Source of the DNA: an uncultured Arenicella sp. | GTDB taxonomy: Bacteria > Pseudomonadota > Gammaproteobacteria > Arenicellales > Arenicellaceae | Assembly (NCBI GenBank): GCA_938045295.1 | Contig: CALINO010000036.1 | Span: forward strand, 1 to 64,000 | Length of the DNA: 64,000 nucleotides | Direction: 5' to 3' | Shown: positions 8,582 through 17,086 of the stretch, in pieces | How positions within the stretch are numbered: position 1 is the stretch's first letter | How the letters are laid out: the number at the start of each line of letters is the position of its first letter | Position numbers and translations under genes: made by a program | Notes under the pieces: generated by a model | What the model was told of the DNA's origin: nothing | The model's database searches: none | Seen by the model: only the letters and a program-made list of their open reading frames with translations

Positions 8582-9379
8582 ATGACAGAGTTTGATTTAA
8601 AACGCCGCTTTGGTGGAATTGCACGCTTGTACGGTGACGCAGGTTTGGCGCGTTTAAACGCGGCTCATGTGTGTGTGATTGGTATTGGTGGCGTGGGCTC
8701 GTGGGTGGCAGAAAGTTTGGCGCGTAGCGCGGTGGGGTGTATCACCCTTGTTGACTTAGACGTGGTGTCTGAATCTAATATCAACCGCCAGTTAGTGGCC
8801 ACGGCGGATCAAATTGGCCGCGATAAAACTCTAGTGATGCAAGAGCGCATTGCACAAATAAACCCGCAATGTGAGGTGCGCATTGTGGATGAGTTCGTTG
8901 ATCAAAAAAACATTCCTGAACTGATTAATCACGATTTTGATTATGTCGTCGATTGCATTGATGACTTTCGCACTAAGGCGGCGTTAATCGCCCACTGCAA
9001 GCGCAATAAAATTAAGGTGATTGCCACCGGTGGTGCGGGTGGCCAGATTGACCCAACTCGCATTCAACAAACCGATTTGAGCCGCACTCAGCACGACGTG
9101 CTACTGGCAAAAACACGAAAACTGTTGCGGCAAGACTATGGCTTTGCACGTAATGTTAAGCGTACTTTCAGTGTGCCTTGCGTGTATTCTGACGAACAGT
9201 TGGTTTATCCTGACGGCAACGGCGGCTTGAGCGCTCAACGCCCGCCGGTTGACCCTGACAATACGAGTTCTAATGCATTAAATTGTGCTGGCGGCATTGG
9301 CTCAATCACGCACGTTACAGGAACCTTTGGTTTTATTGTGAGCGCCTACGTATTAAATGCCATTGCCAACCCTGGATAA
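8582..9379 (+). CDS. tcdA: tRNA threonylcarbamoyladenosine dehydratase (TcdA/CsdL)
   Basis: 265 residues of the ThiF/MoeB/UBA-like E1 family. The N-terminal RFGGIARLYG is the hallmark of TcdA, followed by the ATP-binding GIGGVGSWVAESLARS and the DCIDDFRTKAAL segment. It catalyses ATP-dependent cyclisation of t6A to ct6A at position 37 of ANN-decoding tRNAs. I chose the ATG at 8582 over the GTG at 8573 because it gives the family's normal N terminus. It diverges from tatD across about 53 bases and is followed by the radical SAM gene after 9 bases. Confidence 0.92.
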   Translation: MTEFDLKRRFGGIARLYGDAGLARLNAAHVCVIGIGGVGSWVAESLARSAVGCITLVDLDVVSESNINRQLVATADQIGRDKTLVMQERIAQINPQCEVRIVDEFVDQKNIPELINHDFDYVVDCIDDFRTKAALIAHCKRNKIKVIATGGAGGQIDPTRIQQTDLSRTQHDVLLAKTRKLLRQDYGFARNVKRTFSVPCVYSDEQLVYPDGNGGLSAQRPPVDPDNTSSNALNCAGGIGSITHVTGTFGFIVSAYVLNAIANPG

Positions 9380-9388
9380 CCCTTACTT

Positions 9389-10993
9389 ATGACACACGCA
9401 CACACCAATGCCGAGATTTCAGGCCAGCACGATATTGTGTTGGCGACGCTGAACGCGCGTTATATCCACAGTGCTTTTGGCTTGCGTTATTTAAAGGCAA
9501 ACCTTGGTGAGCGAGAATCAGACTGCATGATTCAAGAGTTTACTCTGGAGTCGCGCCCTGAAGACGTGGTTGAGCAACTGTTGTCTGTGCAACCTAAAAT
9601 AATTGGCTTTGGCGTGTACATATGGAACGTAGTGCAAACCGAAAAAGTGGTGGCATTACTTAAGGCCGTGTCTCCACAAACGGTGGTTGTGTTGGGTGGC
9701 CCAGAAGTGAGCTATGAGCAAGAAGGGCAGGCCATCATCGAATTGAGTGACTATGTGATTACCGGCTGGGGTGAAGTCAGTTTTCGTGATTTGGTCACGC
9801 AATTGCTGACTGATGAGGGTGCGATTGATCAAACGGGTAATAATATTGCGAACAGTGATGTTGCTAATACGCAAATCATCAATGGCGAACAGCCCAAGTT
9901 AGAACATATTCGCATGCCGTACTACCTATACGACGAGCACGATGTAAAGCATCGAGTGCTGTACGTAGAAGCGTCGCGCGGTTGCCCTTTTAAGTGTGAG
10001 TTTTGTTTGTCTGCGCTAGATAAAACCGCGTGGCCGTTTGACCTTGATTTGTTTCTCAGTGAAATGGACGCATTGCACAAGCGTGGTGCGCGGCATTTTA
10101 AGTTTGTGGATCGCACCTTCAATCTTAAAATTAAAAACAGTTTAAAGATTATGCAGTTTTTTCTTGATCGCATGAGCGACGATTTGTTTCTGCATTTTGA
10201 AGTGGTGCCCGATCATTTGCCCGAAGCATTAAAAGAAATGATTGCCAAATTTCCGGTTGGGCAGTTGCAATTTGAAGTGGGCATTCAAACCTTTAACCCA
10301 GAAGTTCAAGGCCGTATCAGTCGTCGCCAAAACAATGAAAAGGCCGAAGAAAACATCACGTGGATAAAACAAGAAAGTCAGGCGTATTTGCATACAGATT
10401 TAATTTTTGGCTTGCCCGGTGAATCGTTAGCCAGCTTTGCTAAGAGCTTTGATAAATTAGTGGCCTTAGCGCCGCATGAAATACAAGTCGGTATTTTAAA
10501 GCGCCTGAAAGGGTCGCCCATCATTCGCCACACGCAAGAACACAAATTGGTGTTTAACCCTAACCCGCCATTTAGTATTTTGAGTAACAGCGAGGTGAGC
10601 TTTCAAGAAGTGCAATTTATGGGGCGTTTCGCGCGGTTTTGGGATCTGATTGGTAACTCTGGGCGTTTCAAACACACTTTGCCTTTGTTGTTGGCTGAAC
10701 ACCCGTTTGAAAATTTTAGTGCGCTCACCAAGTCTATTTACGAGCGTTCGGGTAAGACCTATAAAATTTCGTTGTTACGTTTATTTGATTTGGTGTTCGA
10801 CAGTGCCAGTGAGCGGGTAAATGTGAGCGCAGAATCGTTGTTGGATGCCATTTATCAAGACTTTATGGCGTCTGGCTTGAAGTCTAAGCCTAAATGCCTT
10901 GGTGCTTATGGCCGCCTACGAGATCTTAAGCGCGCAGAGTCTGTGTCAAAGGCGGGCAAAACAAAACATTCTTCGCGCCAAGCTAGGCACTAA
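9389..10993 (+). CDS. B12-binding domain radical SAM protein with DUF4080 C-terminus
   Basis: 534 residues. The N-terminal cobalamin-binding-like Rossmann region (about 10-145, opening DIVLATLNARYIHSAFGL) is followed by a radical SAM barrel with the 4Fe-4S motif CPFKCEFC near residue 197 and a C-terminal DUF4080-like extension. Such proteins use S-adenosylmethionine cleavage, often for methylation of unactivated carbon or anaerobic-type modifications; the substrate of this subgroup is not known to me. It is probably co-transcribed with tcdA, which hints at RNA modification, but that is inference. Confidence 0.85.
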   Translation: MTHAHTNAEISGQHDIVLATLNARYIHSAFGLRYLKANLGERESDCMIQEFTLESRPEDVVEQLLSVQPKIIGFGVYIWNVVQTEKVVALLKAVSPQTVVVLGGPEVSYEQEGQAIIELSDYVITGWGEVSFRDLVTQLLTDEGAIDQTGNNIANSDVANTQIINGEQPKLEHIRMPYYLYDEHDVKHRVLYVEASRGCPFKCEFCLSALDKTAWPFDLDLFLSEMDALHKRGARHFKFVDRTFNLKIKNSLKIMQFFLDRMSDDLFLHFEVVPDHLPEALKEMIAKFPVGQLQFEVGIQTFNPEVQGRISRRQNNEKAEENITWIKQESQAYLHTDLIFGLPGESLASFAKSFDKLVALAPHEIQVGILKRLKGSPIIRHTQEHKLVFNPNPPFSILSNSEVSFQEVQFMGRFARFWDLIGNSGRFKHTLPLLLAEHPFENFSALTKSIYERSGKTYKISLLRLFDLVFDSASERVNVSAESLLDAIYQDFMASGLKSKPKCLGAYGRLRDLKRAESVSKAGKTKHSSRQARH

Positions 10994-11011
10994 CAACCTA
11001 GGCACTAAGCA
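10982..11011. repeat. Tandem 15-bp duplication over the radical SAM stop codon
   Basis: GCTAGGCACTAACAA (10982-10996) and CCTAGGCACTAAGCA (10997-11011) are adjacent near-identical copies. The first contains the TAA stop of the radical SAM gene, so the second is a duplicated gene end. Confidence 0.65.
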
Positions 11012-11176
11012 TTGATAAGGTTGGTCGTTGACCAAATTATTGTCATTTTTTCCCCAGCGGTTTGTCTTTTGTATTTGAATAGGCATAATCAGCCACCATT
11101 GTTGCTGATTTTATTGCTGGCGGCATTTGGTATTTATATTCAATTCACGCCTGATGAATTTAGATCGTCAGGTTAA
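11012..11176 (+). CDS. Possible 54-residue membrane peptide
   Basis: An open frame from TTG at 11012 to TAA at 11174-11176 encodes a peptide with two hydrophobic stretches (IIVIFSPAVCLLYL and PPLLLILLLAAFGIYIQF) ending in an acidic tail (TPDEFRSSG). There is no ATG and no convincing ribosome-binding site before 11012; TTG codons at 11021 and 11069 are alternatives. It sits between the radical SAM gene and slyD. It could also be a decayed gene or a chance frame. Confidence 0.25.
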   Translation: MIRLVVDQIIVIFSPAVCLLYLNRHNQPPLLLILLLAAFGIYIQFTPDEFRSSG

Positions 11177-11194
11177 TCAACATAGGTTGTGTTA

Positions 11195-11677
11195 ATGATC
11201 AAACAACACTCTGTAGTCACAATGCACTACGAACTAAAAAATGCCGACGGTGAGGTTCTAGACTCATCTAAAGGTCAAGACCCGCTTGTTTACCTTCATG
11301 GTGCTGGCAATATTATTGTTGGCCTTGAAGAAGAGCTGCTAGGAAAAAAAGTGGGTGATAACGTTAATGCCGTTGTGTCACCTGAAAAAGGCTATGGCAT
11401 GCCGGTAGACGCATTGATTCAAACCGTACCTAAAGAAGCGTTTGGCGAAGAGATCGACAAAGTAGAAGTGGGCATGCGCTTTCAAGCTGAAACAGAGCAA
11501 GGCCCTGTGCCTGTTGTTGTGACGTCTATGGATGAAGCAACCGTGACGGTTGACGGCAACCACCCGTTGGCTGGTCAAGAGTTGCATTTTGACGTGTCTA
11601 TTGCCGAAATTCGTGATGCTTCTGAAGAAGAAATTGAGCACGGTCACGTACATGGCCCAGGTGGTCATCAGCACTAG
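11195..11677 (+). CDS. slyD: SlyD-like FKBP-type peptidyl-prolyl cis-trans isomerase
   Basis: 160 residues with the SlyD arrangement: an FKBP domain opening with YELKNADGEVLDSS, the inserted chaperone flap (about 70-120) and a histidine-rich tail (HGHVHGPGGHQH) that binds Ni or other metals. It catalyses proline isomerisation and acts as a folding chaperone in the cytoplasm; in E. coli it also helps hydrogenase nickel delivery. The tail is much shorter than in E. coli SlyD. ATG 11195 is chosen over a GTG two codons upstream. Confidence 0.92.
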   Translation: MIKQHSVVTMHYELKNADGEVLDSSKGQDPLVYLHGAGNIIVGLEEELLGKKVGDNVNAVVSPEKGYGMPVDALIQTVPKEAFGEEIDKVEVGMRFQAETEQGPVPVVVTSMDEATVTVDGNHPLAGQELHFDVSIAEIRDASEEEIEHGHVHGPGGHQH

Positions 11678-11690
11678 ATCGTTATTATTA

Positions 11691-11725
11691 TCTGCACACG
11701 CTGTTTGAATAGTGGCGTGTGCAGA
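11691..11725. terminator. 11-bp hairpin after slyD
   Basis: TCTGCACACGC (11691-11701) and GCGTGTGCAGA (11715-11725) form a perfect 11-bp stem with a 13-base loop. No clear T run follows on either strand. It lies between convergent slyD and glk and may act as a bidirectional 3' end or stability hairpin. Confidence 0.5.
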
Positions 11726-11832
11726 AATATTGGCAGGGAAGCTAAGAATGAGGCCGCTAATGGCCTTTTCGCATGAATGTGGTGCCCAGCCCTTACCAGC
11801 CCAGTCCTTATTTGAGTAATGCCCGCGTTTAT

Positions 11833-12816
11833 TTATTGCGTTTTCTGTTGAATTGTTTGCGCGAATACACTGGCGCCTAATAAGCCGGGGTTTTGGTGGG
11901 TAATTAACCACGTTGGAATGCCTTTCATGACGTCACTGTGTCGGCCTTTGTTTTCAAAGCCGCGCCTGAAGTGGCTGTTAGCTAGCTCTTCTGGGTAGCG
12001 CTGACAAATGCCGCCGCCGATAAAAACACCGTCATAACAGCCCAGCTCTAAGGCAATATCACCGGCCACTTGCCCCAATATTTCAAAAAATAATGAAAGC
12101 GCTTCTTCGCAAATGGCGTCTTCTTGCTCTAAGCCTAAGTTGGCAATATTGGCGGCGGTTAAGCCCGGGTTGTTTTGACCGTGAATGTTGCACAGTGCTT
12201 CATGGATGTTGACGATTCCTGGGCCAGACAGTAAGCGCTCTCTAGACACGCGGCCATCGTATTTCTGTTGTAAATAAGCTAATAACTTGCCCTGATACTG
12301 GTTTTCAGGGGCGAAGCCAGCGTGACCGCCTTCGGTGGTAATGGGTACTAAATTTCCGTTGCGGCAGATTAAACCTGAAATACCCAAGCCACTGCCGGGG
12401 CCAATGGCGCCTAAGCAGTAATCAGATTTGAATTTGGGTTGGTGCTGATCGCCTATGCTTCGAAGCTGGGTATGATTAATGCCGCTTAAGCTGTAGGCAA
12501 TGGCTTCCCAGTCGTTTAACAGATGAGCATTTTCAACCTTATAACGGGTTCGTAACTCTTGGCAGTTGACGCGCCAATGGCTGTTTAAGAACACCGCTTG
12601 CTCATTATGTATTGGCGCGGCTACCGCCAAACTAATGCCGCTGAGCTGCGCGATATTGTGTGACTGTAAATAAAGGTCTATGGCGTCGGTGAGCGTTTCA
12701 AAGTCGGCGGCTTCTAATGTTTGTGTTTCACAAAAAAAATGTTCGCTGTCGTCGACTAAGGCAAAACGTGCATTGGTGCCGCCTATGTCGGCGATTAGTA
12801 TTGGTTTTTTATTCAT
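11833..12816 (-). CDS. glk: Glucokinase
   Basis: 327 residues of the bacterial Glk (ROK-unrelated, COG0837) family, phosphorylating glucose with ATP to glucose-6-phosphate. Visible are the ATP-binding LIADIGGTNARFALVD at the N terminus, the adenosine/phosphate motif GAIGPGSGLGISGLI in the middle, EGGHAGFAP and the late GVFIGGGICQRY. Start 12816 (ATG, MNKKPILIADIGG) is preferred over a TTG at 12837. The gene diverges from zwf-pgl-edd-eda and shares with them a regulatory region with HexR-like sites, so product and substrate fit: Glk feeds Zwf. Confidence 0.93.
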   Translation of the reverse strand: MNKKPILIADIGGTNARFALVDDSEHFFCETQTLEAADFETLTDAIDLYLQSHNIAQLSGISLAVAAPIHNEQAVFLNSHWRVNCQELRTRYKVENAHLLNDWEAIAYSLSGINHTQLRSIGDQHQPKFKSDYCLGAIGPGSGLGISGLICRNGNLVPITTEGGHAGFAPENQYQGKLLAYLQQKYDGRVSRERLLSGPGIVNIHEALCNIHGQNNPGLTAANIANLGLEQEDAICEEALSLFFEILGQVAGDIALELGCYDGVFIGGGICQRYPEELANSHFRRGFENKGRHSDVMKGIPTWLITHQNPGLLGASVFAQTIQQKTQ

Positions 12817-12906
12817 TGCTGTTTGGGCCTTTATCAAGGTAGGCTAGCGGAACTTTTGTTATTGCACGTTATTTATTGTTTTAGAGCACGTATTGTCAAT
12901 AAATTA

Positions 12907-12921
12907 TGTAATAAAACAACA
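12907..12921. promoter_or_regulatory. Possible HexR operator (weaker copy)
   Basis: TGTAATAAAACAACA keeps the left half and last bases of the HexR consensus TGTAATNNNATTACA, with two mismatches in the right half. It lies on the glk side of the glk/zwf divergent region. Confidence 0.4.
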
Positions 12922-12944
12922 TAAAATTTGAAATAAATTATCAT

Positions 12945-12963
12945 TTTACATAAAATATGTAAA
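12945..12963. promoter_or_regulatory. AT-rich inverted repeat in the glk/zwf region
   Basis: TTTACATA (12945-12952) and TATGTAAA (12956-12963) flank three bases. It partly overlaps the stronger HexR-like site and could be part of a larger operator. Confidence 0.4.
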
Positions 12964-12972
12964 TAAATTACA
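12958..12972. promoter_or_regulatory. Probable HexR operator upstream of zwf
   Basis: TGTAAATAAATTACA matches the HexR consensus TGTAATNNNATTACA at all but one fixed position. HexR, a KDPG-responsive RpiR-family repressor, is known in Gammaproteobacteria to control zwf, edd, eda and glk. Its position 53 bases before the zwf start between divergent glk and zwf supports the call. No hexR gene lies in the window. Confidence 0.6.
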
Positions 12973-13024
12973 AAAATACTCAGGTAATACATTACGTAGC
13001 CTAAGAGTATCTGAGGCGGAAGAA

Positions 13025-14485
13025 ATGCTTAAAGTATGTAACATCGTGATTGTTGGTGGTGAAGGTGACCTTGCTTTTCGCAAGCTCTACCCAGCCTTAT
13101 ACAGTCTGCATAGAGAAAACCTGTTAGCCGATTGCACTAAGATTGTGTGCTTTGGTCGAGGTAAATACAAGCGCGAAAAGTTTTATCAAAACATGCGCAC
13201 TTGGGCGGAAAAAAGTGAATATGTTAAAGCCTTAGATGACGACAGTTGGAACCGCTTCTGCGAACGAGTGGTTCAGTTTTCAGGCGACGCCACGTCAGCC
13301 AAAGACATGAAGCGTATGCGTGAAGAAGTGGGGCCTGAAGAAATGGTGTTCTACTTATCGACGCCGCCTTCTATTTTTGCCCCAATATGTAAAGCGCTGG
13401 GCGATGCCAACATTGTGACCAAGTCCACTCGGTTAGTGGTGGAAAAACCGTTGGGTGAATCGTTAGAAACGTTCAATCAAATTAACGACACCCTGTTTGA
13501 GGTATTCCAAGAGAGCCAAATTTACCGAATTGATCACTACTTAGGTAAAGAAACAGTACAAAATTTGTTGGCATTGCGCTTTGCCAATATCTTCTTTGAG
13601 CCATTGTGGAACCGAAATTACATTGACCATGTTCAAGTCACCGTCGCTGAAAGCGTTGGTGTAGGTGGTCGTTGGGGGTATTACAACGAAGCCGGCGCAT
13701 TAAGAGACATGGTGCAAAACCACTTATTGCAGCTATTGTGCTTGGTTGCCATGGAATTTCCGGCGCGCAATAAAGCCGATGACATTCGTGATGAAAAACT
13801 GAAAATCATTCGCAGTTTAAAGCCAATCAATACCACCAATGTGACGCAAAACACCATTCGTGGGCAGTACACCGAAGGTTCGATTTCACAAAAACTGGTG
13901 CCCGGTTACGCACAAGAAAAAGACGCGGATAAAGAGTCGGACACTGAAACGTTTGTGGCAATAAAAGCGGAAATAGAAAACAACCGTTGGCAAGGTGTGC
14001 CGTTTTATTTGCGCACCGGCAAGCGTATGTCAAACCGCTATTCAGAAATAGTGATTCAATTTAAGCCGGTGGTATTTAAGTTTATCGACATCGACCCTAA
14101 TGTGTTAAACGCGAATCAATTGGTCATTCGTTTACAACCCAATGAAGGCATTCAGATGAACCTTATGAATAAGGTTCCTGGCTTGAGCGAAGGCACCAGT
14201 TTGCAAAACGTTGGGCTGAACTTATCGTTTGAAGACGCGTTTGAAAAACACCGTAGCCCAAGTGCTTATGAGCGTTTATTGTTGGATGTTACCCGCGGTG
14301 ATCAAACCTTATTTATGCGAACCGACGAACTGCGCGGAGCGTGGAAGTGGGTCGATGGCATTATTGATGGGTGGTCTAAAACCGGGCAACCGGCTCGCTC
14401 ATACAAAGCCGGCTCCATGGGGCCTGATGATGCGCTTGCTCTGATGATTCAAGATAAACGTAAATGGCAATCGTTTGAAGGTTAA
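13025..14485 (+). CDS. zwf: Glucose-6-phosphate 1-dehydrogenase
   Basis: 486 residues, usual length. The NADP-binding fingerprint GGEGDLAFRKLYPALY lies at residues 11-26 and the active-site RIDHYLGKE starts at Arg168. It oxidises glucose-6-phosphate to 6-phosphogluconolactone, the first step of both the Entner-Doudoroff and pentose phosphate routes. The ATG follows a GGCGGAAG ribosome-binding site. pgl starts three bases after its stop, then edd and eda follow, making a complete glucose-6-phosphate to pyruvate operon, probably repressed by HexR at the site upstream. Confidence 0.96.
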   Translation: MLKVCNIVIVGGEGDLAFRKLYPALYSLHRENLLADCTKIVCFGRGKYKREKFYQNMRTWAEKSEYVKALDDDSWNRFCERVVQFSGDATSAKDMKRMREEVGPEEMVFYLSTPPSIFAPICKALGDANIVTKSTRLVVEKPLGESLETFNQINDTLFEVFQESQIYRIDHYLGKETVQNLLALRFANIFFEPLWNRNYIDHVQVTVAESVGVGGRWGYYNEAGALRDMVQNHLLQLLCLVAMEFPARNKADDIRDEKLKIIRSLKPINTTNVTQNTIRGQYTEGSISQKLVPGYAQEKDADKESDTETFVAIKAEIENNRWQGVPFYLRTGKRMSNRYSEIVIQFKPVVFKFIDIDPNVLNANQLVIRLQPNEGIQMNLMNKVPGLSEGTSLQNVGLNLSFEDAFEKHRSPSAYERLLLDVTRGDQTLFMRTDELRGAWKWVDGIIDGWSKTGQPARSYKAGSMGPDDALALMIQDKRKWQSFEG

Positions 14486-14488
14486 AGT

Positions 14489-15226
14489 ATGCGCGTAACT
14501 GAAGAACCAAACTACATTTGGAATGAAGGCCAAGACGCACAAAGCTTGGCGGAAAATTTAGCGGGCGAATTGGTGGTTCACATTGACCAAGCCATTGCTG
14601 AAAAAGGCAGCGCTGTTATTGCCTTATCAGGGGGCTCAACACCCAAGCCTCTATTTAATGTGTTGGCCGACCATCAAGTGGACTGGTCTAAGGTCATAAT
14701 TACCCTTGTGGATGAGCGTTGGGTGCCAACCTCTCACTCGCTGTCAAACGCCGCATTCATGCAACAGCATTTATTGAGTTCGTTGCCTAATGAGGTGCGT
14801 TTTGTGCCGTTATATCAAGCGGCGCAAACGGTTGAGGCTTCTCGCTCGCTGGTGGTGAATGATTATTGTCAAATCACGGACTCTTCAGTAGAGACAATGC
14901 GCGCTTTTGATGTGGTTGTTTTAGGCATGGGCGGCGATGGGCATACGGCCTCATTCTTTCCTGACGCTGACAACATCCATGAGTTAGTTGATATCAATAG
15001 CCGTGAGCCATTACTAACCTGCAACTCACCAAGCACTCAAGTTGAGCGCATTACTTGGAGTTTGCCCACTTTACTCAACACCGGTTTTCTTGCATTGCAT
15101 TTTATCGGCAAAGATAAGCTGTCTGTATTTGAGCAAGCCGTTAACGGTGATGACCTTGCGGCATTGCCAATTCGCAGCGCCATTTTTCAAGACAGCACTG
15201 CGTTGAATGTGTATTACGCCGATTGA
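14489..15226 (+). CDS. pgl: 6-phosphogluconolactonase (DevB type)
   Basis: 245 residues of the NagB-like lactonase family, hydrolysing 6-phosphogluconolactone to 6-phosphogluconate. Typical segments are IALSGGSTPKPLF near residue 45, TLVDERWVP near 72, and VVLGMGGDGHTASFFPDA near 148. It starts three bases after the zwf stop, suggesting coupled translation, and sits before edd. Confidence 0.94.
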   Translation: MRVTEEPNYIWNEGQDAQSLAENLAGELVVHIDQAIAEKGSAVIALSGGSTPKPLFNVLADHQVDWSKVIITLVDERWVPTSHSLSNAAFMQQHLLSSLPNEVRFVPLYQAAQTVEASRSLVVNDYCQITDSSVETMRAFDVVVLGMGGDGHTASFFPDADNIHELVDINSREPLLTCNSPSTQVERITWSLPTLLNTGFLALHFIGKDKLSVFEQAVNGDDLAALPIRSAIFQDSTALNVYYAD

Positions 15227-15262
15227 ACTCATTAGCCATAAACGTGGCCTATTACTAAGTAT

Positions 15263-17059
15263 ATGAAGATTAAACAAATCACCGACAAAATCATTGAGCG
15301 CAGTAAAGAGTCGCGTGCGGCTTACCTTGCCATGATTGATGAAATGCGCAACGCACCGCCAGCTCCCGATCGTCTGTCGTGCAGCAACTGGGCGCATGTG
15401 GTGGCGGCCGAATCGGCAAGAGATAAAGAGGCCATACCGGCAGGCCAAGGCGCTAACATTGGTATTGTAACTGCCTACAATGACATGCTGTCGGCGCACC
15501 AGCCGTTTGCGAATTACCCTAATATTATTAAGTTAACCGCTCGTTCTCAGGGCGCAACGGCTCAAGTGGCCGGCGGCGTGCCTGCGATGTGCGATGGGGT
15601 GACTCAAGGTCAGCCAGGTATGGAGCTGAGTTTGTTTAGCCGTGATGTGATTGCCATGGCAACCGCAGTGTCGTTGTCGCACGATGTTTATGACGGCGTG
15701 GTGTGTTTGGGCGTCTGCGATAAAATTGTGCCAGGCATGTTGATAGGCGCGTTGCAGTTTGGCCATTTGCCCGCCATGTTTGTGCCGGCTGGGCCAATGC
15801 CGTCGGGTATTTCAAATAAAGAAAAAGCACTGGCACGGCAAAAGTTTGCGACGGGTGAAATTGATAAAGCAACGCTATTGAAAACTGAGTCGGCGTCATA
15901 CCACAGTGCGGGTACTTGTACGTTCTATGGCACGGCCAATACCAACCAAACCTTAATTGAAGCGCTGGGTTTACAATTGGCTAACACCTCTTTTATTAAC
16001 CCGGGCACGGAGCTACGAACGGAATTAACCAAGGCTTCGGTATTGCGGCTGTTGGATCAAACCCCAAAAGGCTCTAACTACACGCCGATGGCGGAAGTGG
16101 TTACTGAAAAGTCCGTGGTCAACGCGATGGTTATGATGATGGCCACCGGTGGTTCAACCAACCTCACTTTACATTTGATCGCGATGGCGGCTGCGGCCGG
16201 CATTCAAATTTCATGGCAAGACATGAATGAAATTTCACGTGCTACACCATTATTGGCGCGTGTTTACCCTAATGGGCAGGCTGATGTGAATCATTTTGAA
16301 GCCGCAGGTGGCCTGGCTTTTGTTACGCACCAGTTGCGCAGCGAAGGGTTGTTGAATGAAGACGTCAAGAACGTCATGGGCGAAGGCCTAGACGCCTATA
16401 CGCGTAAGCCAGAGATTGATCAAGATGGAAAGTTGAGCTGGGGCGATGTGGTTAGTGTGAGTTCCGACGACGAGATATTGGCCACGGCGAAACAACCGTT
16501 TGCGGTTGAAGGCGGAATGAGAACCGTGAGTGGCAATTTAGGCACAGGCGTGGTAAAAATCTCGGCCGTGGAAGAGGCGTATCAAGTTATTGAAGCGCCG
16601 TGCAAAATTTTTGAAACTCAAGAAGCGTTGAAAGACGCGTTCGATGCGGGCACGTTGGCGTGTGATCATGTTGCGGTGGTGCGTTTTCAAGGCCCTGCGG
16701 CGAACGGCATGCCGGAACTGCATAAACTGACGCCATATCTGGGCATTTTACAAGACCGCGGATTTAAAGTGGCGTTAGTCACAGACGGCCGTATGTCTGG
16801 CGCGTCGGGCAAAGTATTGACCGCAATGCATATTAGCCCTGAGGCAAAACAGGGTGGGTTGCTGGCAAAGTTAGTAGAAGGCGATGTTGTTCGAGTTAAC
16901 TGCCACACTGGTGAAGTTAGTGCGCTGGTGAGCGGTGAAGAATTCGCGCAACGTGAGGTGGCCAAACAACCACACACTTCTAACACATTAGGCCGAGGGC
17001 TGTTTGCAAATATGCGAGCCGCCGTTGGTACATCAACAGAAGGCGCTTCGGCGATATAA
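15263..17059 (+). CDS. edd: Phosphogluconate dehydratase
   Basis: 598 residues of the IlvD/Edd family; dehydrates 6-phosphogluconate to KDPG. Iron-sulfur cluster cysteines appear in VPAMCDGVTQGQPGMELS and VCLGVCDKIVPGML, and the substrate region DGRMSGASGKV near residue 510 is conserved. NWAHVVAAESARDKEAIPAG at the N terminus is typical for Edd rather than IlvD. It lies 36 bases after pgl and 27 before eda. Confidence 0.95.
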   Translation: MKIKQITDKIIERSKESRAAYLAMIDEMRNAPPAPDRLSCSNWAHVVAAESARDKEAIPAGQGANIGIVTAYNDMLSAHQPFANYPNIIKLTARSQGATAQVAGGVPAMCDGVTQGQPGMELSLFSRDVIAMATAVSLSHDVYDGVVCLGVCDKIVPGMLIGALQFGHLPAMFVPAGPMPSGISNKEKALARQKFATGEIDKATLLKTESASYHSAGTCTFYGTANTNQTLIEALGLQLANTSFINPGTELRTELTKASVLRLLDQTPKGSNYTPMAEVVTEKSVVNAMVMMMATGGSTNLTLHLIAMAAAAGIQISWQDMNEISRATPLLARVYPNGQADVNHFEAAGGLAFVTHQLRSEGLLNEDVKNVMGEGLDAYTRKPEIDQDGKLSWGDVVSVSSDDEILATAKQPFAVEGGMRTVSGNLGTGVVKISAVEEAYQVIEAPCKIFETQEALKDAFDAGTLACDHVAVVRFQGPAANGMPELHKLTPYLGILQDRGFKVALVTDGRMSGASGKVLTAMHISPEAKQGGLLAKLVEGDVVRVNCHTGEVSALVSGEEFAQREVAKQPHTSNTLGRGLFANMRAAVGTSTEGASAI

Positions 17060-17086
17060 TTAGAAAAACCTATAAGAGAACGTAGT

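Noticed and set aside
11021..11035. Hairpin TTGGTC-GTT-GACCAA as a terminator of the radical SAM gene
   Set aside because: Three-base loop, short stem and the T run is ten bases away; more likely chance.
11378..11911. A 177-codon minus-strand reading frame across slyD and the end of glk
   Set aside because: It overlaps slyD (well-supported) in antisense and the glk 3' end; the translated sequence has no family character.
15071..15499. A 142-codon minus-strand reading frame across pgl and edd
   Set aside because: Both real genes on the other strand are certain; the antisense frame has no recognisable domain or start signal.
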